Assembly (NCBI GenBank): GCA_965215225.1
Contig: OZ244039.1
Coordinates: 868,001 to 932,000 of the forward strand
Length of the DNA: 64,000 nt
From: G965215225 sp965215225
GTDB taxonomy: Bacteria > Pseudomonadota > Gammaproteobacteria > CBDBNL01 > JAAOII01
Direction of reading: 5' to 3'
Shown one piece after another: positions 7,479-15,486 of the stretch. The stretch's first letter is position 1, and every line of letters starts with the position of its first letter. The translations under genes were made by a program, and so were the position numbers. The notes under the pieces were generated by a model that was not told the origin of the DNA, made no database searches, and was given only the letters and a program-made list of their open reading frames with translations.

Positions 7479-8894
7479 ATGAACTTTAATAAATCTTTAA
7501 TTGCTCTTGCTGTTGCTGGTGCTATGATAGTGCCAGCTCTTCATGCAGCTGAGCATACCTTTAGTTGGGGTGGTAACCTCAGAGTAGAGTCTATAACAGA
7601 AACTGCTGATGTAGAACAGCCGCTTAGTGGTAACGCCACAACTAGTACTACAGCTTCTGTTGCAACCGCTAGAACTGTCTTTGGTGGTGCAGATGATGAG
7701 TCTACTACTGGCGGTGATACCCAAATTCAACTGAACTATGGCTATAGTTCAGATGATGGCAGCACCACTGGCAGCGGCTTTATCCGTTTTGCATCTGATA
7801 GACAGATTCGTCTAAACATAGAAGCCTCTTCTGAAGGCGATGTCTATGCAGCTTCTATGAAGGCGGAATGGGAGCAGCTAGGTTGGGATGGCGCTCAGAA
7901 CGATGTGGTTGAGACCTTCGTCCAAGAGTATGAAGATCATGATAATGATCCCAATACGCCTGAGATACCAAAACTCATAGATCATGATGATGATCCCGCT
8001 ACGGAGGATGTCCCGGTGTTCAGAACGGTCACGACTACAACGCCTTCCGCTAGAACCGATCGCGACCAGTTTGCTACTTTGACTCATAAGCCGACAGGCA
8101 TCTATTTCAAAATAGGTAGAGAAGAATGGTTTGGCAATGAAAAAGGCTATACCACCGACTTCTTGTCTCAGACTAAGGGCTTTGCCGATACAGGTACAGA
8201 TAGAGTTGCTGGTCATGTCTTGGGTTGGACAGATTCCGACCTAGGCTTGGATCTGGGTCTCTTTATCCAAAGGGATAACACGGATCAAGCATCTGCAAGA
8301 CCATTTGGTGTTGTAATAGTCAATACTGATGATGACGAGGAAATTGGTCCCCCTCGCTTGCTGGATGTCAATGGTTTTGGTCTCATCGCCAAGTATGCCA
8401 GCGGACCTGTGGATGTGGAACTCATCGCTGGTAGTGCAACTGCTGAGGCCAATACAGACAGAGTCGAAGACGAAGCTAATCATGCTGAGCATAAGCGAGA
8501 AGCTGCGGTCACTCAACTGCACCTTGCTGTGCCATTTGGTCAATACACCCCTTTCCTTAATTTTGGAGATCTTTCTTATACTCTGCAAGAAGGCTCTAAT
8601 CCTGAATTAGAACTCACCGAAAGTGGTCGAAACCTAGGTGTTTCTATTGGCTTTGGTTTTGCTGATCTCGTAGTGGCATATGGTACAAAAGCGACAGAAA
8701 ACTCTTCTGACGGAGAAACCACAAGAACCATTGATCAAAATGGTCTTGATCTGATGTTTGCAACCAATCAGGATCCATTGTTAGTATCTCTTGCTTTTAC
8801 TACCAGTACTAAAACTACAGAGCTGCCAAATCAAAATAATCCACCAGATGAAACTAATAGTCAATTCGGTGTCCGTTTGGACTATGGTTTCTAA
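7479..8894 (+). CDS. Outer-membrane beta-barrel protein, porin-like
   Basis: The 471-residue protein has a clear signal peptide (MNFNKSLIALAVAGAMIVPALHA, cleavage expected before AEHTF). It has alternating polar/hydrophobic beta-strand sequence throughout and ends in QFGVRLDYGF. A terminal phenylalanine after such a strand is the usual BAM recognition signal, so an outer-membrane barrel is likely. A strong ribosome binding site (AAAGGAG, 7465-7471) precedes the ATG, and a perfect hairpin terminator follows the stop, which suggests a highly expressed single gene. Around residues 150-180 an acidic segment is duplicated (DHDNDPNTPEIP and DHDDDPATEDVP), perhaps a calcium-binding loop. Substrate is unknown. 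Confidence 0.8.
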   Translation: MNFNKSLIALAVAGAMIVPALHAAEHTFSWGGNLRVESITETADVEQPLSGNATTSTTASVATARTVFGGADDESTTGGDTQIQLNYGYSSDDGSTTGSGFIRFASDRQIRLNIEASSEGDVYAASMKAEWEQLGWDGAQNDVVETFVQEYEDHDNDPNTPEIPKLIDHDDDPATEDVPVFRTVTTTTPSARTDRDQFATLTHKPTGIYFKIGREEWFGNEKGYTTDFLSQTKGFADTGTDRVAGHVLGWTDSDLGLDLGLFIQRDNTDQASARPFGVVIVNTDDDEEIGPPRLLDVNGFGLIAKYASGPVDVELIAGSATAEANTDRVEDEANHAEHKREAAVTQLHLAVPFGQYTPFLNFGDLSYTLQEGSNPELELTESGRNLGVSIGFGFADLVVAYGTKATENSSDGETTRTIDQNGLDLMFATNQDPLLVSLAFTTSTKTTELPNQNNPPDETNSQFGVRLDYGF

Positions 8895-8900
8895 GACCTA

Positions 8901-9579
8901 AGTCAAATCACTAGACAAAAAGGGAGCTTTGCTCCCTTTTTTTATGCCAGATGAAGAAGGGAGCTTTTGCTTCCTTGTTATTTTTATGTGGGGTTTTGTG
9001 GGCTTTAAGGGTTTAAGAAGGGATACCAGCTATCTATATGATTTATACTCTTGCCTGACTTTCTAACCGAGTCAAATTATTAGCGGGTAAGAAGGGAGCT
9101 TTTGCTTCTTTTTTATGCCAGATTTGGGGGGTTGGGGGTTTTAAGGGTTTAAGAGGGATACAAGCCTTCTATATGATTTATACTCTTGCTTGACTTTTTA
9201 ACCGAGTCAAATTATTAGCGGGTAAAAAGGGAGATTCGGCTTCCTCTTTTATTTTTATGCCAGATTTGTGGATTATGGAGAATAAGAGAGGATACCAGCT
9301 ATCCATATGATTTATACTCTTGCTTGACTTTCTAACCGAGTCAAATTATTAGCGGGTAAGAAGGGAGCTTTTGCTTCCTGTTTTTATGCCAGATTTGGGG
9401 GTTTGAGAGAATAAGAGAGGATACCAGCTATCCATATGATTTATACTCTTGCTTGACTTTCTAACCGAGTCAATTTATTAATGGGTGGGAAGGGAGCCTT
9501 TGCTTCCTGTTTTATGCCAGATTTGGGGGTTGAGGGGTTAAGATTTAAGAAGGGACACAAGCTATCTATATGATTTATA
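8901..9579 (+). repeat. Tandem array of duplicated terminator-region units, ~130-170 bp each
   Basis: The anchor agtcaa recurs at 8901, 9070, 9205, 9339 and 9468. Each unit contains an inverted repeat TTGACT-9 bases-AGTCAA, the segment attattagcgggtaa, a degenerate copy of the porin hairpin (gggagcttttgcttcc) with T/A-rich tail, then tttatgccagattt, ggataccagctat and atatgatttatactcttgc. The first unit overlaps the real porin terminator, so the array appears to derive from it. The last unit runs into the leader of the first protease gene. No ORF of note lies inside. Confidence 0.9.
8917..8943 (+). terminator. Rho-independent terminator of the porin gene
   Basis: The stem AAAAAGGGAGC pairs perfectly with GCTCCCTTTTT across a TTT loop and runs into a run of T. 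It lies 22 bases after the porin stop. Confidence 0.93.
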
Positions 9580-9608
9580 GATTTTATATCCTTAAGATAA
9601 GAGATGAT

Positions 9609-12470
9609 ATGAAATGGTTTCTGTTTGTGCTGGTTCTGTTCTTGGCAGCTTGTGGCAGCTCGCCTGGCTCGCGTGACATGAGTGAGGCCAATGGTAGCCT
9701 ATCGGATTCTAATGGCAATATAGGCATTCCCGTCTGTGCTGATGCGAATTGTAGTCTATCGGATTCTAATGGCACTGGCGAATCCAATGGCAGTATAGGC
9801 ATTCCCGGCTGTGCTGATGCGAACTGTAGTCTATCGGATTCTAATGGCACGAGCGAAGCCAATGGCAGTATAGGCATTCCCGGCTGTGCTGATGCGAATT
9901 GTAGTCTACCGGATTCTAATGGCACGAGTGAAGACAATGGCAGTATAAGCATTCCCGGCTGTGCTGATGCGAATTGTAGTCTACCGGATTCTAATGGCAC
10001 GAGTGAAGACAATGGCAGTATGCACCCATCTAATCCTACTTCCGATTGTAGCGACCTTATTGCTGAGGTTAATTGCACTATCAATCTTGATGGCACTACT
10101 GAAGAGTTCCTCATGACTGAGGATAGAGACTTTTTCGTTTTTGACTTAGAAGAAGCAGGCACCCTAAGCCTTTGGATATTGGGTTCTGGGGATATAGGAG
10201 CCTATTTGCTTAATGAAGAAGAGGCTTCTCGCTTAAGGAATGATGAGTCTAGCACGGCTCGTCCCTACTATAGGAATTATGCCGGCGATCAACGTTTCTA
10301 TGAGCTAGATGCTGGGAGGCATTATTTGTTGATAGATAATCTAGGTCCTCCAATATCTCTTACTCTAGTGACCTCTTTTCAACCAGCCCTGATAGATTCT
10401 TGTGGCTCCACTCGGGACACAGCCTGTTCATTGAACGATTTGACTAGTTCGGCTAGTGGGAGCATAAATTCTATCCATGGGAGTATCTACCCCATCAATG
10501 ACAGTGATCTGTTCGCAACTGATATTACTGAAGCTGGGCGATTAACTGTCTGGTTGGAGAGCCAGTTGGATAGTGAAGCAATTTTGCTGGATGAATATGG
10601 AAACCAGCTAGCCTATGACGACGATGGCGGATATGGCTATGATTTCAGAATATCACATACTTTTTCCTCTACCGAGCTTGGACTCTATTATCTCAATATT
10701 ACCAGTATTTTTTCCCCGTTGGACTATCCTCGTTTTGGCCCCTATGAGTTGTTCGCCCAATTTATTCCGATGGGCGAGGAGCAAAAATGTGAATTGCAGG
10801 ATACAGCAGAAAGACGCCATCCCAGCCGAGACCCGGATCCTCTATTAGATTATCAATGGTATCTGGATAGAGTAGGGGTGAAAGAAGTCTGGGCTGAGGG
10901 CCAGGAGGGGCGTGGGGTTCATATCTCCATAGTGGACGATGGTTTGGATATGATGCATGAGGATCTAAGGCAGAATATTGTAGCTAATGCCAGCCGCAAT
11001 TATCTAGTGGGGGAAGATCATCCATCAAGACATAGCCCTTTGCCTACTGACTGCTGGGAAGACGGTCATGGCACAGCAGTAGCCGGCATTGCAGCTGCCC
11101 GTGGCGATAATGGCTTGGGTATTAAGGGAGTGGCACCTGAGGCAGGCATCTATATGGCAAACTATCTTCAAGAACTAAGTGATAGGTCCTTAGTGGATGC
11201 CTTCAGTCGCAAAACTGACGAGACTCTTGTCTCTGTCAATAGCTGGGGGTCAATACTCTATACAAGGTTGAGTAAGGAAAGCAAACTGGTATTAGAAACT
11301 ATCGAAGCCCATCTCGACCACTCCCTTAATCCTAGTATTAGCTATGTATTTGCCGCTGGGAATCATCGTGTAGTAAGTCCTCTTGACACAAGAATTGCTG
11401 GTTTTTCTGAGCAGATGGCGACCTATGAAGAGATACTCAATCATCGCGGCAGCATTCCGGTCTGTGCTACCAATGCGCTGGATTCCTATGCTAGTTATTC
11501 TGCCCCAGGCATCAACCTTTGGGTTTGCGCCCCTTCTGGCGGTTATATTTCTGATATGGCGCCGCCCGGTCTGGGAAGTCCCTTAGGAGAATGGCAGAGG
11601 GGCTTGGCTACTACAGACTTAACTGGTCGGTCAGGTTATAACCAGGGTCTTGCGCCGCCCTGGCTTGGTTCTTCTTTCGGTTATATATTATGGGAGCATT
11701 TTGATTTTGGCAGCGACGCCTTCTATTACAGAGAAGCGAATTATAGGTCGGACTATGTATCCTATGATGGCAATCTGATTGCTGATTTGCCTGGGACAGA
11801 TGCCTATACTCGATTTTTTTCTGGCACCTCGGCAGCAGCTCCAGTGGTAGGAGGAGTCATAGCCCTGATTCGTTCTGCCTATCCGGCCTTAAGTTGGCGA
11901 GATGTGAAGCTCATACTAGCGGAATCAGCCGAGCAGCTGGATGCCTCTGCAGCCTCTTGGCAGACAGGCGCTGCTGCCTATCATGACACTGGCTCACACT
12001 ATACCCATAGCATAGACTATGGCTTTGGATTGGTAGATGCTGCCGCGGCTTTAGATTTGGCGGCACAATGGCAAGCCTTACCGCCGGAGCATCATAATGA
12101 AACTATGGAAAAGACTACTCTTTTTAGTTCCGTCAATATTGAGGATACTATTAGTATCGGAGCTATTGGTTTGGACTTTATTGAGCACGTTCAGCTGGAG
12201 ATAAATAGCTCCTATGCTGATTTTGGTGATCTGGATATTGAGTTGATTTCCCCTAGCGGAACTAGGAGTTTAGTTGCCCGTCGTCATCTATGTGCTCGCA
12301 GGATAGGAGAGCAGGATTGTGCTGATCTTGAAGGCGGATTTACCTTTGGCAGTGCTGCCCATTTGGGTGAGGATCCACAAGGAGTTTGGACTCTAAGAAT
12401 CCGCGGCGCGACCAGTCCTACTCAGTTTGATTGGAAGCTAAGGTTCTATGGTCATAAGAGACGAAGCTGA
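9609..12470 (+). CDS. Kexin-like S8 serine protease lipoprotein 1
   Basis: This is the first of three tandem paralogues. I chose ATG 9609 (MKWFLFVLVLFLAACGSS) over ATG 9570 because it gives a compact lipoprotein signal with lipobox LAAC (Cys15). ATG 9570 lies in upstream repeat sequence. The order after the lipobox is: four 25-residue repeats (SIGIPGCADANCSLSDSNGT type), two PPC-like beta domains, and an S8 domain. In that domain the expected triad is Asp443 (SIVDDGLD), His487 (DGHGTAVAG) and Ser741 (SGTSAAAP), with oxyanion Asn585. A P/Homo B domain ends the protein (DLDIELISPSGT...WTLRIRGATSPTQFDWKL). VDDGLD plus a P domain is typical of the kexin/furin branch. No inhibitor_I9-type propeptide is seen. 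Probably a surface or periplasmic processing protease. Confidence 0.9.
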   Translation: MKWFLFVLVLFLAACGSSPGSRDMSEANGSLSDSNGNIGIPVCADANCSLSDSNGTGESNGSIGIPGCADANCSLSDSNGTSEANGSIGIPGCADANCSLPDSNGTSEDNGSISIPGCADANCSLPDSNGTSEDNGSMHPSNPTSDCSDLIAEVNCTINLDGTTEEFLMTEDRDFFVFDLEEAGTLSLWILGSGDIGAYLLNEEEASRLRNDESSTARPYYRNYAGDQRFYELDAGRHYLLIDNLGPPISLTLVTSFQPALIDSCGSTRDTACSLNDLTSSASGSINSIHGSIYPINDSDLFATDITEAGRLTVWLESQLDSEAILLDEYGNQLAYDDDGGYGYDFRISHTFSSTELGLYYLNITSIFSPLDYPRFGPYELFAQFIPMGEEQKCELQDTAERRHPSRDPDPLLDYQWYLDRVGVKEVWAEGQEGRGVHISIVDDGLDMMHEDLRQNIVANASRNYLVGEDHPSRHSPLPTDCWEDGHGTAVAGIAAARGDNGLGIKGVAPEAGIYMANYLQELSDRSLVDAFSRKTDETLVSVNSWGSILYTRLSKESKLVLETIEAHLDHSLNPSISYVFAAGNHRVVSPLDTRIAGFSEQMATYEEILNHRGSIPVCATNALDSYASYSAPGINLWVCAPSGGYISDMAPPGLGSPLGEWQRGLATTDLTGRSGYNQGLAPPWLGSSFGYILWEHFDFGSDAFYYREANYRSDYVSYDGNLIADLPGTDAYTRFFSGTSAAAPVVGGVIALIRSAYPALSWRDVKLILAESAEQLDASAASWQTGAAAYHDTGSHYTHSIDYGFGLVDAAAALDLAAQWQALPPEHHNETMEKTTLFSSVNIEDTISIGAIGLDFIEHVQLEINSSYADFGDLDIELISPSGTRSLVARRHLCARRIGEQDCADLEGGFTFGSAAHLGEDPQGVWTLRIRGATSPTQFDWKLRFYGHKRRS
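9719..10020 (+). repeat. 75-bp coding minisatellite, four units
   Basis: Units begin near 9721, 9796, 9871 and 9946 and encode 25 residues of the type IGIPGCADANCSLxDSNGTSExNGS. Each carries two cysteines (CADANC). The units are nearly identical, so the expansion is recent. The two paralogous genes downstream lack it and have only a short Gly/Ser stretch there. Confidence 0.9.
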
Positions 12471-12570
12471 AAAATCTGAAATAGAACCCTCTTTTTGACA
12501 GTAATCTCACCGGATCTCTTCGCCCTTATTTGTTCTTTATAAGGAGGGTTCTTTCCTTCTAGTTAGAGTA
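12464..12570 (-). pseudogene. Remnant of a tsaE 3' end after protease gene 1
   Basis: The segment after the protease stop (gaagctgaaaaatctgaa, then ccctctttttga, then ttctttccttctagttagagt) matches in order the region at 18727-18810, where it is the minus-strand 3' end of tsaE. It is not open as a gene. It suggests that the duplication unit of the protease cluster extended into tsaE. Confidence 0.55.
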
Positions 12571-12610
12571 TAGCTTTCTTTCTATCATATGTCTTTCTCT
12601 GAAGGGTGGG

Positions 12611-12616
12611 TATAAT
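12611..12616 (+). promoter_or_regulatory. Candidate -10 element of protease gene 2
   Basis: TATAAT lies in the motif aggtgggtataatgctttt (here with agggtggg), which recurs before protease gene 3 at 15387-15392. Conservation of the motif between two copies of the upstream region supports a promoter, but no -35 match is evident. Confidence 0.4.
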
Positions 12617-12690
12617 GCTTTTGACATGAAAGTTCTCTATTGGTTGAGCTGTTGCACCTATGATGCAAATTCACAGAAAATAATTACAAT

Positions 12691-15267
12691 ATGAATACGC
12701 AATTTTCTTTTTTGGCGCTGCCAAGGAGTATTCTTTCCTTTTTGATTGGAGCAAGCTTCTTAGTTCTTACTGCTTGTAGTGGGGGAAGTGGAGGAAGTGG
12801 AAGTGGTGGGGGGAGTGTTACTTCTGATTGTAGCGACTCTATTGCTGGGGTTGATTGCAATATCAATCTTGGCGGCACTACTAAGGAATTCCTCATGGTT
12901 GATGATATAGACTTTTTCGTTGTTGACTTGGAAGAAGCAGGGATCCTAAGCCTTTGGATACTAGGTTCTCTGGATATAGATATCTTTTTGCTTAATGAAG
13001 AAGAAGCTTCTTACTTAAGGAATGAAGGTAATAGTAGGACTGCGCGTCTCTACTATAGGAATTATGCCGGCGATCAATATTTCTATGAGCTAGCTGTTGG
13101 GAGACATTATTTGATAGTAGTTAATGAAGGTAAGCCAGCATCTCTTACCCTGAGGACCTCTTTTGAACCAACTCTGATAGATTCTTGCGGCGCCACTCGG
13201 GACACAGCTTGTCGATTGGATAATTTGATTAATTTGGCTAGTGGAGGTATAAATTCTATCAATGGGAACATCTATCCTATCAATGACAGTGATATGTTCG
13301 TAATTGATATTACCGAAGCAGGACAATTAGCTGTTTGGTTGGAAAGCCAGTTGGATAGTGAAGCATCTCTGCTGGATGGGGATGGAAACCAGCTAGCCTA
13401 TGACGACGATGGCGGCTATGGCTATGATTTCAGAATATCACAAACTTTTTCCTCTGATGACCTTGGACTCTACTATCTCAATATTAACAGTATTTTTTCC
13501 CCGTTGGATTATCCTCGTTTTGGCCCCTATGAATTGTTCGTCCGATTTATTCCGATGGGTGTGGAGCACAGGTGCGAGTTGGAGGAAGGACGCCAGCCCA
13601 GCCGAGGCGCTGATCCTCTCTTAGCCTATCAATGGTATCTAGATAGAATAGGGGTGAAAGAAGTTTGGGCTGAGGGCCATGAGGGGCAGGGGGTTCATAT
13701 ATCCATAGTGGACGATGGTTTGGATATGATGCATGAGGATCTAAGGCAGAATATTATAGCTAATGCAAGTCGCAATTATCTGGTGGGGGAAGATCATCCA
13801 TCAAGACATAGTCCCCTGCCAGTTGACTGCTGGGTAGATGGTCATGGCACAGCAGTGGCCGGCATTGCAGCTGCCCGTGGCGATAATGGCTTGGGTATTA
13901 AGGGAGTGGCGCCTGAGGCAGGCATCTATATGGCAAACTTTCTTCAAGATACACAAGAGGAGTTCTTACTAGATGCTCTCGGTCGGAAAACTGACGAGAC
14001 TCTTGTTTCTGTCAATAGCTGGGGGTCAACACTATATACAAGGTTGACTGGAGAAAACGAACTAGTATTAGAAACCATTGAAGAGCATCTCGACCACTCC
14101 AATAATCTTAGTATTAGCTATGTATTTGCTGCTGGGAATCATCGTGTAGTAACGAATTTTGATATAGATGCTGATTTTTTTGTTGAGATTGCTGGTCCTT
14201 CTGAGCAGATGGCAAGCTATGAAGAAATAAAAAATCATCGCGGTGCTATTCCGGTTTGTGCTACCAATGCGTTGGATTCGCATACTAGTTATTCTGCCCC
14301 AGGCATCAACCTTTGGGTTTGCGCTCCTTCTGGCGATGATATTTCTGCTGGGGCATCGCCCGGTCTAGGAAGCCCCTTAGGAGAATGGCAGAGAGGCTTG
14401 GCCACTACAGATTTAACTGGTCGGGCAGGTTATAACCAGGGTCTTGCGCCGCCCCCGCTTGCTTCTTCTTTCGATCTCACATTATGGGGACAATTTGATT
14501 TTGGCAGTGATGCCTTCTATTACAGAGAAGCGGATTATAGGTCGGACTATGTATCCTATGATGGCAATTTGATCGCTGGCTCGCAGCCTGGGACAGCTGC
14601 CTATACTAGATTTTTTGATGGGACTTCGGCAGCAGCTCCGGTGGTAGGAGGAGTCATAGCCTTGATTCGTTCTGCCTATCCGGCTTTAAGTTGGCGAGAT
14701 ACGAAGCTAATACTAGCGGAATCAGCCGAGCAGCTGGATGCTTCTGCCACCTCCTGGCAGACAAGTGGCACTGCCTATCATGACACTGGCTCACACTATA
14801 CCCATAGCATAGACTATGGCTTTGGCTTGGTAGATGCTGCCGCATCATTGGATCTGGCGGCACGATGGCAAGCCTTACCGCCCGAGCTTCATAATGAAAC
14901 TATTGAGAAGACTACTTCATTTGGTTCTGTCAATATTGAGGATACTATTAGTATTGGAGCTATTGGTTTGGACTTTATTGAGCACGTCCAGCTGGAGATA
15001 AATAGCTCCTATGCTGATTTTGGTGATCTGGATATTGAGTTGATTTCCCCTAGCGGAACTAGGAGTTTAGTTGCCCGTCGTCATCTATGTGCTCGCAGGA
15101 TAGGAGAGCAGGATTGCGCTGATCTTGAAGGCGGATTTACCTTTGCCAGTGCTGCCCATTTGGGTGAGGATCCACAAGGAGTTTGGACTCTAAGAATCCG
15201 CGGCGCGACCAGTCCCACCCAGTTTGATTGGAAGCTAAGGTTCTATGGTCATAAGAGGCGGAGCTGA
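12691..15267 (+). CDS. Kexin-like S8 serine protease lipoprotein 2
   Basis: The second paralogue has 858 residues. The signal ends in the lipobox LTAC (SFLIGASFLVLTACSGG) and is followed by a Gly/Ser linker instead of the CADANC repeats. Two PPC-like domains with paired cysteines (DSCGATRDTACRL) precede the catalytic domain. Expected catalytic residues are Asp341 (VDDGLDMMHEDL), His385 (DGHGTAVAGIAAARGDNG) and Ser646 (DGTSAAAPVVGG). The C-terminal P domain is almost identical to protease 1 down to GHKRRS, so the 3' halves were copied recently or are homogenised by gene conversion. The region after the catalytic Asn (VVTNFDIDADFFVEIAGPS) varies among copies and may shape specificity. Confidence 0.9.
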   Translation: MNTQFSFLALPRSILSFLIGASFLVLTACSGGSGGSGSGGGSVTSDCSDSIAGVDCNINLGGTTKEFLMVDDIDFFVVDLEEAGILSLWILGSLDIDIFLLNEEEASYLRNEGNSRTARLYYRNYAGDQYFYELAVGRHYLIVVNEGKPASLTLRTSFEPTLIDSCGATRDTACRLDNLINLASGGINSINGNIYPINDSDMFVIDITEAGQLAVWLESQLDSEASLLDGDGNQLAYDDDGGYGYDFRISQTFSSDDLGLYYLNINSIFSPLDYPRFGPYELFVRFIPMGVEHRCELEEGRQPSRGADPLLAYQWYLDRIGVKEVWAEGHEGQGVHISIVDDGLDMMHEDLRQNIIANASRNYLVGEDHPSRHSPLPVDCWVDGHGTAVAGIAAARGDNGLGIKGVAPEAGIYMANFLQDTQEEFLLDALGRKTDETLVSVNSWGSTLYTRLTGENELVLETIEEHLDHSNNLSISYVFAAGNHRVVTNFDIDADFFVEIAGPSEQMASYEEIKNHRGAIPVCATNALDSHTSYSAPGINLWVCAPSGDDISAGASPGLGSPLGEWQRGLATTDLTGRAGYNQGLAPPPLASSFDLTLWGQFDFGSDAFYYREADYRSDYVSYDGNLIAGSQPGTAAYTRFFDGTSAAAPVVGGVIALIRSAYPALSWRDTKLILAESAEQLDASATSWQTSGTAYHDTGSHYTHSIDYGFGLVDAAASLDLAARWQALPPELHNETIEKTTSFGSVNIEDTISIGAIGLDFIEHVQLEINSSYADFGDLDIELISPSGTRSLVARRHLCARRIGEQDCADLEGGFTFASAAHLGEDPQGVWTLRIRGATSPTQFDWKLRFYGHKRRS

Positions 15268-15350
15268 AAAACCTGAAGAATCTGAAATAGGCGCCTCTTT
15301 TTGAGTTAGTAATCTAGCCATGAGCTCTTTCCTTCTAGTTAGGGTATAAC
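15252..15350 (-). pseudogene. Remnant of a tsaE 3' end after protease gene 2
   Basis: As after gene 1, the stop region is followed by gaagaatctgaaatag, cctctttttgag, tagtaatctagccatgagctcttt and ccttctagttag. These match in order the minus-strand 3' end of tsaE at 18727-18810. It is a non-coding remnant carried along with the protease duplication. Confidence 0.55.
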
Positions 15351-15386
15351 ATTTTTTCTATCCTATTTCTTTCTTTGAAAGGTGGG

Positions 15387-15392
15387 TATAAT
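15387..15392 (+). promoter_or_regulatory. Candidate -10 element of protease gene 3
   Basis: TATAAT sits in the shared motif ggtgggtataatgctttt, about 95 bases before the chosen ATG at 15487. The same motif precedes protease gene 2. Confidence 0.4.
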
Positions 15393-15486
15393 GCTTTTTA
15401 CACATTGATAATCTTGGATGGGGTTATATAGTCGCATTCAAGAAGGTTGCACTTATGATGGGAATTCATGTAAATATAATCTGATA

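Noticed and set aside
8901..9579. Possible CRISPR array
   Set aside because: Units are ~130 bp with similarity along their whole length. There are no unique spacers and no cas genes in the window.
9584..10162. Minus-strand 192-codon ORF with strong internal repeats
   Set aside because: It is the mirror of the 75-bp coding minisatellite of protease 1, which is clearly coded on the plus strand.
15418..15486. Earlier start for protease 3 at ATG 15418
   Set aside because: The added residues would bury the lipoprotein signal, and the paralogue starts at the equivalent of ATG 15487.
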